Notes under the pieces: generated by a model
The model's database searches: none
Seen by the model: only the letters and a program-made list of their open reading frames with translations
What the model was told of the DNA's origin: nothing
Shown here: positions 1 to 13,334 of the stretch, piece by piece
Layout: each line of letters starts with the position of its first letter
How positions within the stretch are numbered: the stretch's first letter is position 1
Made by a program: the position numbers and the translations under genes
Assembly: GCF_949987535.1 (NCBI RefSeq)
Contig: NC_080075.1
Location: forward strand, 38,810,269 to 38,874,268
Direction of reading: 5' to 3'
DNA from: Balaenoptera acutorostrata
Taxonomy: Eukaryota > Chordata > Mammalia > Artiodactyla > Balaenopteridae
DNA length: 64,000 bases

Positions 1-128
1 ACCCAGCTAAGCTGCCTCTGGATTTCTGATCCTCAGAACCTGTATGAGAATCAAAAATAAATGTTTGTTGTTTTAAGCTGCTGTTTTAAAGTAATTTGTT
101 ACACAGTAATAGAGCTAATAGAATGATA
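1..128 (+). mobile_element. 3' end of a MaLR-like (MLT1/MST-type) LTR
   Basis: Matches the usual MaLR 3' end: cagaacctgtatgagaat..aaataaatgtttgttgttttaagc, ...gtaatttgttacacagtaatagagctaatag. Non-coding. The 5' part is off the window. Confidence 0.6.
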
Positions 129-299
129 AAAGGGGTTGACTTATCAAGGAGATATTCAGATCTTAATCTGTATGTACTTAATAATAGAGCTTCAAAATAT
201 ATAATGTAAAACCTGTCAGAACTAAAAGCAGAAATAGGCAAATCCATAATAATTTCCTTCAGCTGGAGATTTCAACACTCCAAGCTTATTTTTTGTTTT

Positions 300-580
300 A
301 TTTTTTTATTTGTTTGTTTTTGGATGCGTTGGATCTTCATTGCTGTGCACGGGCTTTCTCTAGTTGCGAGCAAGGTCTACTCTTCATTGCAGTGCACGGG
401 CTTCTCATTGCAGTGGCTTCTCTTGTTGTGGGTCACGGGCTCTAGGCGCGTGGGCTTCAGTAGTTGTGGCGCACAGATTAGTTGCTCCGCAGCATGTGGG
501 ATCTTCCCGGACCGGGGCTCGAGCCTGTGTCCCCTGCATTGGCAGGCAGATTCTTAGCCACTGCACCACCAGGGAAGCCC
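300..580 (-). mobile_element. CHR-type SINE (diverged, long form), nested in L1
   Basis: Minus-strand copy ending in the reverse complement of the gcttccctggtgg head. It is flanked by a 19-bp target-site duplication (272-290 tcaacactcc..., repeated at 581-599), which shows insertion into the surrounding L1. It is the most diverged of the recognisable long copies. Confidence 0.9.
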
Positions 581-794
581 TCAACACTCCACACTTATTA
601 ATTGATAGAATAAATACACACGCACACAAAATCAGAGAGGAATTGGAAAACTTGAAAAGCACCATCAACCAACCTAACTTAATTGATTTTTATAGAATAC
701 TCCACCTAGGAGTAGCAGAATGCACATTCTTTTCAAGTGCACATAGAACATTCACCAAGATAGACTATGTTCATGGCTATAAAAAAAAAGTCTC

Positions 795-1066
795 GGGCTT
801 CCCTGGTGGCGCAGTGGTTGAGAATCTGCCTGCCAATGCAGGGGACACGGGTTCGAGCCCTGGTCTGGGAAGATCCCACATGCCGCGGAGCAGCTGGGCC
901 CGTGAGCCACAACTACTGAGCGTGCGCATATGGAGCCTGTGCTCCGCAACAAGAGAGGCCGCGATAGTGAGAGGCCACGCACTGCGATGAAGAGTGGCCC
1001 TCACTTGCCGCAACTAGAGAAAGCCCTCGCACAGAAACGAAGACCCAACACAGCCAAAAAAAAAAA
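795..1066 (+). mobile_element. CHR SINE (long form), nested in L1
   Basis: Full-length plus-strand copy: gggcttccctggtggcgcag head, A-box-like segment at 806-818, B-box gggttcgagccc at 849-860, long-form tail ending cacagcc and a poly(A). Flanked by an A-rich duplication ending in gtctc (791-794 and after 1066). Confidence 0.95.
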
Positions 1067-1545
1067 GTCTCAGTAAATTTTAAAAGACTGAAATCATGGA
1101 GAATATGTTCTCTGACCACAATGGAATCAAACTAGAAATCAATAACAGAAATATATCTGGGAAATCTCCCAAATATTTGGAAATTAAACTTCACACTTTA
1201 AAAATAACACATGGCTTAAAGAAGAAATCAGAAGGGAAAACAGAAAATATTTTGAACTGAATGAAAATGAAATCACAACATATCAAAATTTGTGAGATGC
1301 AGTTAAAGCAGTGCTTGAGGGAAATTTATAGTTTTAAATGCTTATGCTAGAAAAGAAGAAAGGTGCAAAATCATTGACTTAACATTTCTACCTGGATAAA
1401 GTAGAAAAAGAGCAAATTAGACCCAAAGTAAGTAGAAGGAAAGTAATAACAAAGAGAAATCAATCAACAAAACAGAAAAAGGGCAAAGACTATTAAAAAT
1501 CTATGAAACAAAAATTGGTTCTTTGCAAAGAACAATTAAATTTAT

Positions 1546-3460
1546 TATTAAATATATTATGAGTGATTCCTTTTTGCAGTCTTAAAACATGATATAGTAC
1601 ACTGTTAAAATGAATTTTTAAAAACTAAAAAGCTGTCTCCTTAATTGTTTTTTATTTGAGATACATGGCCTTTTTTTGAGATCTCTAGGTATTGAGCTAT
1701 AATAAAACATATTTGTCAGTTACAAGTTTAGTTATGATTGATTGTATTTATTTCAGAAAGATTTCTTTGAAAGATAATTAGTTATACTCAGGGAGAAATA
1801 GTATTTTGGGGGGAACCTCCACAATTTCTTTGTTAAATTCTGTATTTTGTTTTCAGTTTTGAACAAAAAAGTATATAAAGCAGGTGATGAAAAGTTTGAG
1901 TAATAATATAAGTTCCAGGAAAATTCAGTTAAAGATATTGAAAAACACACATCGGGTGTTTGTAGATTTCATTTGTCAGAAACATGCTTTCACAGTACAC
2001 GTTTACTGTGCGTGTTATTCAGTACTATAGATTAACCAATACCTGCCAAAAGAAATAAAAGTGTACACAGACTAAACCACCAGCATGGCAAATGATGTAC
2101 AATTTTGAACAGTTGACTGCTTCAGTTATCAAACCCATTCATACATAATCTGTACCACTATTTGCAGTGTTACTCAGTGACAGAATTTTGCTGAAACAAA
2201 AGATGAAGCAAGGTAAAAATGTATAAGGACTAATTTTGTCCTTAGTGAAAGTGATCTTAAATATTCAATTTTATCCAAATTGTAAGATAATAAACCACTT
2301 TACTGTTCAGCAAATACTAAATACAAGCCCAAAGAAAAAATAAAATCAAGTAAAATTCTCTTAATCACTAGGATATTTGGTAAATTTATATTCTTTCTTG
2401 ATTATTCATTATCTGATAGTTTTATTCATGGATTATACAGCTTTTCTCTTTTGCTTATAAAATCTTAGAATCAAGTGACATAATCCAGCTCCCTCCTTCG
2501 GTTTCATTTTGCTCTTCATCTTTTGAAACACCTCACTGATTATGAGCCTCCCAGATACAGGAAGAAATACTTAAAACCAAACCAGTCAGTTCTGCTACAT
2601 TCTAATAGTGTTTTTAAAAAGTTTCTTCATGTGGGGTGGGGGTGGAGGAAGGATACACAATGATAAAACAACCAAGACTGGGATTTCAGGATCGTAGGTG
2701 GAATTCAATTTCAAACTCTAATTTTTAGCTTCATTTAATCATCTCAGTTTGTAATATGCTGTCCACCTGCTTCTCAAGAATAGTTTCTTTCTGTTTTTGA
2801 GAATCTTCCTTCTAAAGTATGAATTTTCACCCCAGGCAAAAGATTTATAGTTAACAGACTGATAGGGCAGACTCAAGGAAAACTTTATAAGGATTCCTTT
2901 TCTGAGGGAATTTTGATGGTTTGATTAGATAGGGTACAATGCTCAGAATTAGAAGGAGACTTTTGACTGGCCCAGAGAAGAGCCAGTTTTAAGGACAGGA
3001 GTATCATTCTTCCTGCCTGTTGTACAGTTTCAGCTACCAGGAATTCTTTAAATGCTGTGAATCCCAGGGGTTAAGTGTGACAGAGTAATAGTTGTACCCA
3101 TTATTGTTGAGAATTGTTTGCACTCATGTTTCCTATATGCATGTCCTCCTACATTTTTTGAGATTGCTGTATTTGACAGCTGTACATCAGTGGTGGGTTT
3201 TTTTGTTGTTTTTTTTCCTTAAATATTTAGGCACAGTATCTGTCATTTAATAAATACCTGTGAAATTATTTTCTCTTTCCTTTCTATTTCTATTGTTAAC
3301 TTTAACTCAAGACCTCAAAATTTCTTAACACAATCATTTTGATCATCTTGCAATTGGTCTCATTTGTCTTGTGCTGTATCTCTCCTACATTTGCCATACT
3401 TCTTTTTTTTTTTTTAAATTTTTTTTAATGCTATTCTTGTCTACTTACATTCTTTTTTTA
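1546..3460. other. Intergenic, nothing recognised
   Basis: AT-rich sequence with poly-T tracts near 3400 and a purine-rich patch near 2633. No gene, RNA gene or repeat family that I can name. Confidence 0.5.
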
Positions 3461-3744
3461 TGTATGTATGTATGTATGTATGGCTTTGTTGGGTCTTCGT
3501 TTCTGTGCGAGGGCTTTCTCTAGTTGCAGCAAGTGGGGGCCACTCTTCATCGCGGTGCGCGGGCCTGTCACTATCACGGCCTCTCTTGTTGCGGAGCACA
3601 GGCTCCAGACGCGCAGGCTCAGGAATTGTGACTCATGGGCCTAGTTGCTCCGTGGCATGTGGGATCTTCCCAGACCAGGGCTCGAACCCGTGTCCCCTGC
3701 ATTGGCAGGCAGATTCTCAACCACTGCGCCACCAGGGAAGCCCC
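3461..3744 (-). mobile_element. CHR SINE (long form)
   Basis: Minus-strand copy. The tail is a (GTAT)n run at 3461-3482, replacing the usual A-rich end, and it ends accagggaagccc. The tRNA-derived head with B box (revcomp of gctcgaacccgtg) is intact. Confidence 0.93.
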
Positions 3745-4832
3745 CAGTGGTGATTTTATAGTTCAAAATAAATAGTAGAATGTGCTATAGCTGTAACTTT
3801 GTATTTTCTATAATTTTCTCTCTTTTTTACTCCCTAATAGGAGGGTTTGTTTTTGTTCGTGTGGAGCTGTATTTTTTTTTTTTAAAAGGTGGGAAATAAA
3901 CACCAAGCAACTTTGAATTCTAAGATTTATTTATTGAGTACGAAGTCTAAATCCATCATAGATTACAAAAGAGAGATAAAATGAATGTGACCATCCGCAC
4001 TCAGTTTTTCTTTTTGATTTGTTTTAATGAGTGTTTCCTTGTTCTGAGTTCAAATTCTCCACTTATGCTTTCACTCTTTCTTATTATTCTTAGGTGTCGC
4101 CTCCTGGGTGAGGCAGTTCTTGATTATTTCTTCTCAAAACTTCTTCTGTACATTAAACAAAAGCAAAAACAAAGAAGGCATGCCCTTCCTAGAACCTAGC
4201 TTTTCTTACCAAGGTGTATTTGGCAGATAGTGTTTTTTAAAAATGAGTATTGTGAAATCTGTAAATTTTCCAGTAAGATGATGGCTTTCTATCATAGCGG
4301 CCACTCATTATTTGTTAAATTAAATGAATTCTTATGCATACATTTAATGCAGAATTGAGAAATACCAGATCGTAGAAGTCCCCAGAAAAGGATCAATTAA
4401 TCCCAGGAGACTAAAGACAAAGATTGCATGTTCCATTGGTTTTGTAATTCTGCAGAGTCTGACAAAAGTGAACCCTTAGTTATTGGGTCACATTGCATAA
4501 GAAGACGAGTGTGAGTTCTAGTCATTCAGCCACGTTGTCTACCACCTGGAATAAGCCAGGCATGGTGCTGGTCTTGGGATGTGGTGACAAACAAGGTAAA
4601 GAAGGTGGCACTTACCTTCCAGGTTCCCTGAGGAGGTGGTAGACTGAAAAGGAATCTAGGAATTTTAGGCAGTTGTCTGACAGAGAACAAGCTTTGGAAA
4701 AATGCCTGCAGGTTAACATTGAAAGATGGGACTTTAGCCTTTGAAAAAGGTGCTTGTTTCTGTAAAAGTCCTTTCTTTCTACTTTCTTTCCATCCTGCTC
4801 TCTTAAAACACCAAGTGCAAAAAGCACTTGGT
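3745..4832. other. Intergenic, nothing firmly recognised
   Basis: No gene. The stretch about 4500-4640 (associated with ccaggcatggtgctgg) looks like a very old repeat but cannot be assigned. Confidence 0.4.
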
Positions 4833-4938
4833 ATACAACTCTATGAATATACTAAAAGCCATTGAATTAGACATTTTGTATGGATGGGTTGTATGATATG
4901 TGAATTCTATCTCAATAAAACTGTTAAAAAAGTTATCT
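4833..4938 (+). mobile_element. L1 3' end fragment
   Basis: tatactaaaagccattgaat, then a gggttgtatgatatgtgaat segment and ctcaataaaactgtta: the typical terminal sequence of old L1 3' UTRs, followed by an A-rich run. Confidence 0.7.
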
Positions 4939-5512
4939 GCTGTATTTGAGTTTTTTAAAAACTGAATCTGGAGAAAAAGTTGGTTACTGTCTGTGCAAGA
5001 GACAGTTTACTTAGGAAGTTGGAATTACCAAGAAATGAATATTTATGTTACCAATACTTAAAACATTTCCAAATCTGAACATTTAGAAGTTTGCTTGTTA
5101 TTATTGATATCTCTCATGAATTTTATAATTTTTTATAAGTGTCACAATTAGAATTCAATCCTAAATTATGTTATAATCAAGGTACTCTTTTATTTTGGTA
5201 GAAAAGAGTAAGAAATCATTATGGCTATGTAATATGGATCATTGCTGTGATATTAAATCATTAGTCCTAAAAGATTTAATAAAGTTAATTATTTGGTCAT
5301 CTTCAAAGACTGATTTGCTAGTGTTCAAATTGTATAGCTATGAACAAAGTTATTTTCATACTCTGGATAATGTATTTCTTTCATTTTCACATAAGCACTA
5401 CCTACAAATTTCTGGTATGTATAAAAGCAGCAAAACCATGAAACGAAATTTATGTGTGACGTTTTGAAATTATGATCTCTTATCATTGATATTTATATTT
5501 TGGAACAGCTCT

Positions 5513-6095
5513 GTTTGTTACCAGTTGCTGCATAACAAATTACCGCCAAACTTAACAGCTTAAAACAACACACATTTATCATCTTAGTTTCTGTGAGTAA
5601 AGAATCTGGTTTCAGCTTGGTTGAGTGCCTCTGCCTCAGGGTTTCTCAGCGTCAGGCAGGGCTGCCGCTTCATTCGAAGACTTGATGGACAGAGGATCTA
5701 CTTCTAAGCTCACTCAAATGGTTGTGGGCAGGACTCAGCTCCTCACAGGCTGTTGGGATGGAGGCCTTAGTCCCTCATGGGTTGCTGGAAGGAGTTCCTT
5801 GATTCGTGGGCCTTCGTCTAGAGTAGCTCACGGCATGGCATCTGGCTTCCATCAGAATAGTCGAGCAAGAGGGTGAGCAAGATGGAAGCCACAGTCTTTT
5901 TGTAAACCTAATCTTGAAAGCCACATCCCATCACGTTTGCTGTATCATCTGTTAGCAGTGAATCACTAGCTCAGTCTATACTCAGGAGAAGGGAATTTCA
6001 CAAGAACATGAATACCAGGAAGCAGGAATCGGGGCGGGGGGTGGGGCACGCGTTAGAGGCTGCCTACCACAACATTCCTCTCAGAAGGGTCTACA
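5513..6095 (+). repeat. Ancient interspersed repeat (family not named)
   Basis: Begins near gttgctgcataacaaattacc, then cttaacagcttaaaacaac, and ends with gaggctgcctaccacaac: an arrangement common to an old abundant mammalian repeat. A related tail piece lies at about 6260-6440 (catgggctcaa end). The chance reading frames here are not genes. Confidence 0.45.
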
Positions 6096-6449
6096 TAATA
6101 TGTATTATGGCTTAGAATTCATTTTTTGCTAAGAATATTATGGCATCTCTTGAAATATTAGTGATGCTCAAAGGTGTAATGGATAAAGGACTGGGGAACA
6201 GTACACTAGAACTGTTATCATATCACTTTCTATCTTATTGCTCCACTATGCCTGGAGCATTAACCTTTGTCCAGGATGGCTCCACACTCACTAAAACAGC
6301 CATTGGAAAGGGGAAATAGAGTGAGGGGGATGATGGGTACAGCCCAGAAGTAGCAGCTCTCATTTCAGCTCATATCCCATTTGCCAGAACATAGTCACAT
6401 GGCCACACCCAGCTACAAAAGAGGCTAGGAAACTTAGTCTTTGGTTGGG

Positions 6450-7440
6450 CAGTCATGGGCTCAACTAAAAATTATGCTATTATAATTTTTATAAGAATAA
6501 AAATCCCTGAAGAAAGGGAGAATATTTGGGAGAAGCCTCTGGCCAAAGCTTTCAACAGCATTCAAAGGGCTATCACCTGGCCATGCACTAATGCATTTTA
6601 CTCTGAGGTGAGTAAATGTCCTCTTTCAGAGCCTATTACTCTTAATTCAGACAGAATTCTTATTAGCTTAGTTATGGGACTTCTCAAACCACTGCAGATT
6701 AGGAGGAAATATAGTGAGAAGCAGGCAAAAATTGAGAGTAGAATGTCCAGTAACAAATATGGACATACAAAAGGCTGAGGCAAAGACTAAGCTGGCGGTT
6801 CAGAGAGATTTCATAGAGGGGCAGCCAGTCCTCGGAACTTTAGTAGCCTGAGGCAGTGCTCATTTAACATCACCACCGACTAAAATACTTAGATTTAGTT
6901 GTGATGATCCAGAGTCTTCCATTGTTTTTCAAAGAAGAAAAAACATTTTGGCACTCTGAAAGAGGTAAGCTTCATCAATTATCTGGAAAATTCATTTATG
7001 TAGAACATTCTGTAAAAATGATCCTGGCAAATAAAGGAGAGGCCCTTCTACTCACCATACTCCTCATCTTATCTAATTACCACCACATTATTTGTATAGG
7101 AAAATTCTTTCTGAGTTACATTTCTGGTATCTAGAATTGTATATTGTCTCAAAGTGGTTGACATTAGTGATTTCTTTGTTTTTAAAGAAAGTATATGTAT
7201 TAGCCAATCGCCATATATTTCAAATTGTAAACATAAAGCAATTACTCCCCATCCCCACTATCCTGTAAAGAGTGCAGAACTTTCTGGTTACACATAGAGT
7301 ATTATTGTAAGTGTAGGATTGTTAAAGAGTTCTCCAGTTCTCATATTTTTAAAGCCAATTGGCATCATAGCTACTATTGCCATTCTGATACATTAGCCTT
7401 GAATGTTCTTTCCCATTTCTCAATCTGGCAAACTCTTACT
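6450..7440. other. Intergenic, nothing recognised
   Basis: AT-rich. A 107-codon chance frame at 6455-6778 has no recognisable domain and is overlapped by an antisense frame. Confidence 0.4.
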
Positions 7441-8515
7441 CATTTAAGACCCAGGTCCATTACAAAATAAAATGTATTACACATGAAAAGCATGATCCAT
7501 AAAAGGAATAACCGACAAATTAGACCATCAAAATTTACAAGTTTGCTCTATGAAAAGCCCATGTTAAAAGGATGCAAAGACAAGCCACAGACTTTGAGAA
7601 AATACTTGCAAACAATGTATCTGACAAAGGACTAGTATCTAGACTTTATAAAGAACTCTCAAAGCTCAAGAGTAAAAATAACAAACAATCCAATTAAAAA
7701 TTAGGCAAAACACATGAAGAGACACATTTTTCAGATGTTCAACATCATTAGATTAGGGAAATGCCAACTAAATCAGTGAGATATGTATACACCTATTGGA
7801 ATGGCTAAAATAAAAAATAGTGACAACACCAAATGCTGGTGAGGATGCCAAGAAACTGGGTCACCGATCCATTGCTGGTAAGAATGTAAATGTTGCAGGC
7901 ACTTTGGAAAATAGCTTGGCAGATTCTTTTAAAAAGAAACATGTCACTGTCACACGACCCAGCAATTACACACCTGGGCATTTATCCCAGAAAAATGAAA
8001 ACTTAAGTTCATACAAAAACACAAACACAAATGTTTGTAGCAGCTTTATTCGTAGCAGCACCAAGCTGGAAACAACTCAGATCCATCGATAAGTAAATGG
8101 CTAAACTCACTATGGTATGTTCAGCACTACTCAGCAACAAAAAGGAACCAAGTAATGATGCATACTGCAACCTGGATGGACTATGCTGAGTGAAGAAAGC
8201 CAATCCCAAAAGGTTGCATACCATATGATTCCATGTCTATAGAAATGGAGAACAGATTAGTGATTTCCAGGGGTTAAGGAAGGTGGGGAGGAGTATGAGG
8301 GAAGTGGGTGTGGCTATAAAAAGGCAACACAAGGGATCTGTGTGGTGATGGAAGAGTTCTATATCTTGACTATATCAATGTCGATACCCTGTGCTGTGGT
8401 TTCGTAAGATGTTACCTTTGGGGGAAACTGAGTAAAGGGTACACAGTATCTCTCCATATTGGTTTTTACAAATACATGTGAAAATACAATTATCTCAAAA
8501 GTTTAACTGAAAAAT
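7441..8515 (+). mobile_element. L1 fragment, ORF2 3' part and 3' UTR
   Basis: Contains L1 3'-end hallmarks in order: actagtatctagactttata, ctattggaatggctaaaat, aatgctggtgaggatgc, acctgggcatttatccc, and a 3' UTR ending in atctcaaaagtttaac. Decayed. Confidence 0.85.
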
Positions 8516-8517
8516 TA

Positions 8518-8640
8518 TGAAGTCCTCAGAATTCCATTGGACTGTGAGCTCCATGAGGGAAGGAATATCTGTATTTCACCAGCATCTAGTACAGTGCCTG
8601 CCTCATGAAAGATGCTTTGAAAATGTTTTATGGGTACCCT
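8518..8640 (+). mobile_element. L2 3' end fragment
   Basis: ggactgtgagctccatgagg and agtacagtgcctgcctcatg are typical of the L2 3' terminal region, ending gaaaatgtttta. Confidence 0.65.
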
Positions 8641-8739
8641 TAAGGGAGAGAGGCTGAACACATGAATGTAATTATATTAAGCACCCATAACTGACAGCAC
8701 ACCCCCAAATGAAGGGTATTTCTCTGCTGAACTATTCAT

Positions 8740-9440
8740 TTAAAAACTATTGAGCGTCTACCTTACCTCATCTTCTAAGTGCTGGAAATACAACAGGGAA
8801 CAAAATTGAGGAGTGGGGAAGGAATCCCTGCTTTCATGGAGCTTACAGTTTAACTGGGGCAGAAGACAGTAAACAGAATACAGAAATTATGTACGTTAGG
8901 AAGTGGTAAGTGCTAAGAAAAAAGCAGTTTTAAGCAACGTTTAGGGGCTGAGGATATGGAAACGACTGCAGAAGTGAGTGGGTTGCAATTTGTAATTTTA
9001 ACCAGGGTTTAAAGACCAAGAGACAGTGTCATTTGAGCAAAGTCTTGAAAGAAGTAAGGGGAAAACCATGCAGGTATATGGAGGAGCAGACAGTGCAAAG
9101 GCTCGGAGGTAGAAAGGTGTCTAACATGTTCAGGACTAGCAAGGAAGTGAAACCAGTGTTGGAGGAACAAGAATGAGAGAGGGAGAGTAGTTTGGCGATG
9201 AAGTTAGAGAGACAGCAAGAGTGCAGGACATGTAGAGCCGTGTAGGGTGCTGCAAAGTCTTTGGGTCCTACTTTGAATGAAATGGGGAAGCATTGGAGGG
9301 TTTTGAGTGGAGGAGTGACATGACCTGACTTAACAGCTGTTGTGTTGAGAATGAACGGTAGCAGAACAAGGTAAAAGCAAGGAAGAGAACTTCAGAAGCT
9401 ACTTCAGTACTCCAGGCAGGAAGCTACGGTGATTTGGCTG
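8740..9440 (+). repeat. Ancient interspersed repeat, copy 1 of a family seen three times
   Basis: Shares a ggagggttttgagtggag..gagtgacatgacctgactt segment (about 9296-9332) with 23755-23791, and upstream/downstream portions resemble 25960-27170. Family not named; non-coding. Confidence 0.6.
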
Positions 9441-9649
9441 GGGGTAGTAGCAGTGGAGTCCTGAGAAATAATCCATTTGTGTTTAGATTTTGAAGGCAGA
9501 GACAACAGGATTTGCTGCCAGGTTAAATGTGCATGAGGAAACTGATGACCTCTGTACATTAAAGAAGAATTTTAGTCATTAAACTAATCTATGGTTCACT
9601 TCAAGGACAAAATTAGGTTTTAGAAGATTTGTTTTAAAAAGCTAGTTTT

Positions 9650-10245
9650 GGTTCCTCAAAAAGTTAAGAATTACCATATGATCCAGCAATTCCACTTCTA
9701 GGTATATACCCCAAAGAATTGAAAGCAGGAACTCAAACAAACACTTGTATGCCAATGTTCATGAGCAGCATTATTCAGAGTAACCTAAAGGTAGAAGCAG
9801 CCCAAATGTCCATCAACAGACGAATGGATAAACAAAATGTGTTATACACATACCATAGGATGTTATTCATCCTTAGAAAGAAATGAAATTCGAATACATG
9901 CTACAACATAGGTGGACCTGGGAAACATACTAAGTGAAATAAGCCAGACACAAAAGAACAAATATTGTATGACTCCACTTATATAAGGTACCTAAAATAG
10001 TCAAATTCATGTAGATAGAATGTAGAATAGAGGTTATCAGAAGATGAGGGCAGGAAGGAATGGAGAGTTATTGTTTAATGGGTACCGAGTTTCTGTCTGG
10101 GATGATGAAAAAATTCTGGCAAAGGATAGTGGTGATGGTTGTACAGCAATATGAATATACTTAATGCCACTGAATTATACACTTTAAAAAGGTTGGAGTG
10201 GTAAATGTAAATACCACAATAAAAAGAAAGTATAGGATGCAGATA
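9650..10245 (+). mobile_element. L1 3' end fragment
   Basis: accatatgatccagcaattcc, ggtatataccccaaagaatt, tggataaacaaaatgtg, ccactgaattatacacttta: classical L1 ORF2 C-terminus/3' UTR markers, ending accacaataaaaag. Confidence 0.88.
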
Positions 10246-10579
10246 AAACACTGTCTAAAGGGAAACTGATTATATATATAGGTGAATAAAATCAATGAAT
10301 GAGGAAAAAAAAAAAAGGCTATTTTTTAACTTATTTCTTCCGATCTAAGAACTAAGCTTGCTTTAAGCATCGTCTGTGACTTGACTTTCTTTTGAGATCC
10401 TTTAGTACATGTTTGTTACAGTCCTTTCTTAATGGCTCAAGCCTTAGCCATTGCAGTTAAAGAAACTAGTGTCCCCTTAGAAAGGTCATTATCATCAGAA
10501 GGGCAGGGGAAGGGTCAATTGCTACAGAGTGATCTAACTAATTACAATTTTTGGAAAAAGATTTCGTCTAAAAGAAATA

Positions 10580-10622
10580 TAGATATATATGTATATGTGT
10601 GTGTGTGTGTATATATATATCC
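10580..10622 (+). repeat. AT/GT-rich microsatellite
   Basis: Run of (AT)n, (GT)n and (AT)n units. Confidence 0.8.
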
Positions 10623-10629
10623 CCCTCAT

Positions 10630-13334
10630 ACAGTAAAACCTTTTTCTTTCTCTCACATAATGGTTCTTGAAAACAATGTTCCTTGAATGCACATGTAAAT
10701 AATTTTCCTGCTAAAACCAGCATTTTTGATAATTTAGCAGAGGTGATACGGAGAAAACCTTGAGTACGGGAAGGTTTTGTGGCACAGCATATTTAATAAC
10801 CGTGACAGCTCAAGAATTTTAAGCAGACTCGCCTCCCTGTCTGGGATCTGTCGGCACCAGTGTGTCTCTCCTGGCAAGCCCTTAAATGTACTATTTCAAG
10901 CCAAAACTGCACTAATGATGGTCTACCAAATTTTAACAGGATATTTTTAAGACTTGATATACTCATGATTAAAAAGAAAAAAAAAAAAACTTTCCCCTAT
11001 TTCTTTCAAAAGCTGCCACTCTAAAATATGTGGCAAATTAAAAAAAATAAAAAAAACAGTCTGAAATTGCTTTACAGCCTTGATGAAACAAAGACTGGTG
11101 TGTTGGTGTGGCTGCAGGGAGCTCTGCGCTGCTTTTGTATGATTTCAGAGGTGAATTTAGATGGCTGGAAGATAGATGGGTGCCAGATGCAGTTTGACAT
11201 AGATTCAGGCAGCTGCTCCTGGGCTAGGTTTCATTAGCTGGTAAGTGCGCCAGCAGAAGCAGCAGAGCGAGGCCCCAAATGCCAAAATGACAGTGAGAAG
11301 AGTGGAACAGTACAATATTCACTAAGTGATTTTAATCTCGGAGATTAAATGTCACCCAATCAGTTTCCAGGTTTTAAAAACCAACTCGTATGAAGCCATT
11401 AGAGGGCCCAAGTCTTTGTCCACCGGGGTAAAAAGTTTTACTTAAAATTTTTTTTTTTTTCTTAGTTTTAAAACAGACACAAAGTGTTGTAAACCCATTT
11501 TGGTAATATTCCAAAATTAATTTTGGTAAAATCATGTCAACCTCTTCAACACACACACCGCAGTAAAAGAAATGTATTCATTTTTGCAACCAGGCAAATA
11601 TTCCTCAATCATGGACCCAATGTTGGTTTGTTATCTATCTTTCTTAAAATGAAAGTCTTGGAAGAACTTCCTAGGCCAGTTCCAGCTTAGGGGCCCTCCC
11701 CCACCACTGCCACACCCATTCTTCTTCAAAGAAAGACCAAGATCTCAAAACAGAGAGCGTATATTAATTTGCTTTTGAGACGTTATGATATGTATAGCTA
11801 GTGGTGAATATGTACCCAACCACATAATTAATTGTGAATTAAAACCATTTTTTTTCCTATTAAGAACTTCTGCTCTTACTACTTGTGGGGTCATAAGTGA
11901 TTATGAAACTGACTCCAGAACTCCCCATGCTTGATTTCAACTCACATGTTTTCTCGGCTGAGAAAAGGAACCTTTATTTAGTATATTAAACTTACTAAAC
12001 TTATCTTTGCTTTCCTGTAAAGAGTGTTATGATCTAATACATCAGTGATGCAACCATTTTATGTGGGGTAATTTTTAAAATTAAATTAACATGAAATAAA
12101 TAATTGATTGGACATGTACATATTTGAAAACTGTAAATCTAACCAGTCTCTGCTTTTCTTATTTAGTCTTAGGAAGCTAATGCATCACTTATAATAGCCC
12201 TGAGGCATTACGGTGTATTTCTTTTTTTTTTTTCCTCCAAACGCATGTGCACTCAGCTCTCTTAATAACAATGGGAGTTGTGTATGTGCTCAGCAGAGAA
12301 TAGCTTCCATTGTGTTTTAGTATTTTTAGTATTTTGCTTATTAATAGTGTTGTAATACTACTCTTTTTTTAGTCTACAGCATGGTTAAAAATTTAGAAAT
12401 ATGCTCTGATTGAGTCAAACTCTGTATGTTCAGGAGCAATTATATTAATTAATGGCTATATGATACCCTTCCAAGTTTTAATATATTCTGGACTTGAATA
12501 TGTTGCATACATGTTCTCTGAAAGTTTAATTTCCTTGGGACAATGCTCCCATCTGTGAACTTACATTTGAATTTAAGGGAATCATATCTTAAGTGACATG
12601 GCTTTAGTTCATCTAAATCCTTGGGAGTTGTTTCATAGTAATCTAAGCTCCACCTTTCACCCCCTTCCCTCTTTTTTCCCTCCCTTCCTCTTTTGGTCTA
12701 GCACTGACAACTTGACTACGTTGACCTAAATATCGAGACCTCTTTTAGTTTCACTGTACATGCTACTCACGAGGGCTGTGCTTGCAAATCTCTTTGATAA
12801 GGGGTGAATCTTGGGTTCATGAAAAGTCTGTTTGGTTCAGCACATTCAGTTTTGGTGAACCTAACTAGACTCAGATTGCATTTCTCATGGATAGCCCTTA
12901 AAAGCCTACCTAACCTTTCTGAATCTCCTCTGGGAGGAGAAAATGAGGCAGCATGTGTAACACATTTAGCAGAGTACTTGGCACAAGGACTCATTCTATA
13001 GTTCTATATTCTGTTTCTTTCCTTTACCTTTTGCAGATATTCCCTGGAAAATTTCTCACTTAACCTTGTGAGAAAAGTTAATATGTATAGAAAACATGTG
13101 GAGATCCTCAGAGAAAAATGCTATGTGAATAAGTCCAAGATGTTATTGGGGTTATTACTGTTAATTACCAACCAGTACAAAGCCGTTTTAATTGTTAATA
13201 ATCATTTGACATTTTAATTTATTTTCCCCCAATGAAGTCATAAATTTAAGCCACAGTCTCTTACCACTTATGGCAAATTCTATTAATTATCTATGCTATA
13301 GCTATTCCCCTGTTCCCTCATTTTGGTTTTGTTT
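10630..13334. other. Intergenic stretch without recognisable repeats
   Basis: About 2.7 kb in which I recognise no gene or repeat. Small reading frames (60-75 codons) are chance. Being repeat-poor amid dense repeats, it is a reasonable place to check for conserved non-coding elements. Confidence 0.4.

Larger units (their letters stand above)
131..1545 (+). mobile_element. L1 fragment (ORF2 region, decayed), host of two SINEs
   Basis: Broken L1 ORF2-like reading in plus orientation: FFSSAHRTFTKIDY before the second SINE, then SDHNGIKLEINN and a lysine-rich run after it. Many stops and indels. It is interrupted at 300-580 and 795-1066. Confidence 0.8.

Noticed and set aside
795..870. tRNA-like sequences with A and B boxes
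   Set aside because: They are the tRNA-derived heads of SINEs followed by SINE bodies and A-rich tails, not functional tRNA genes.
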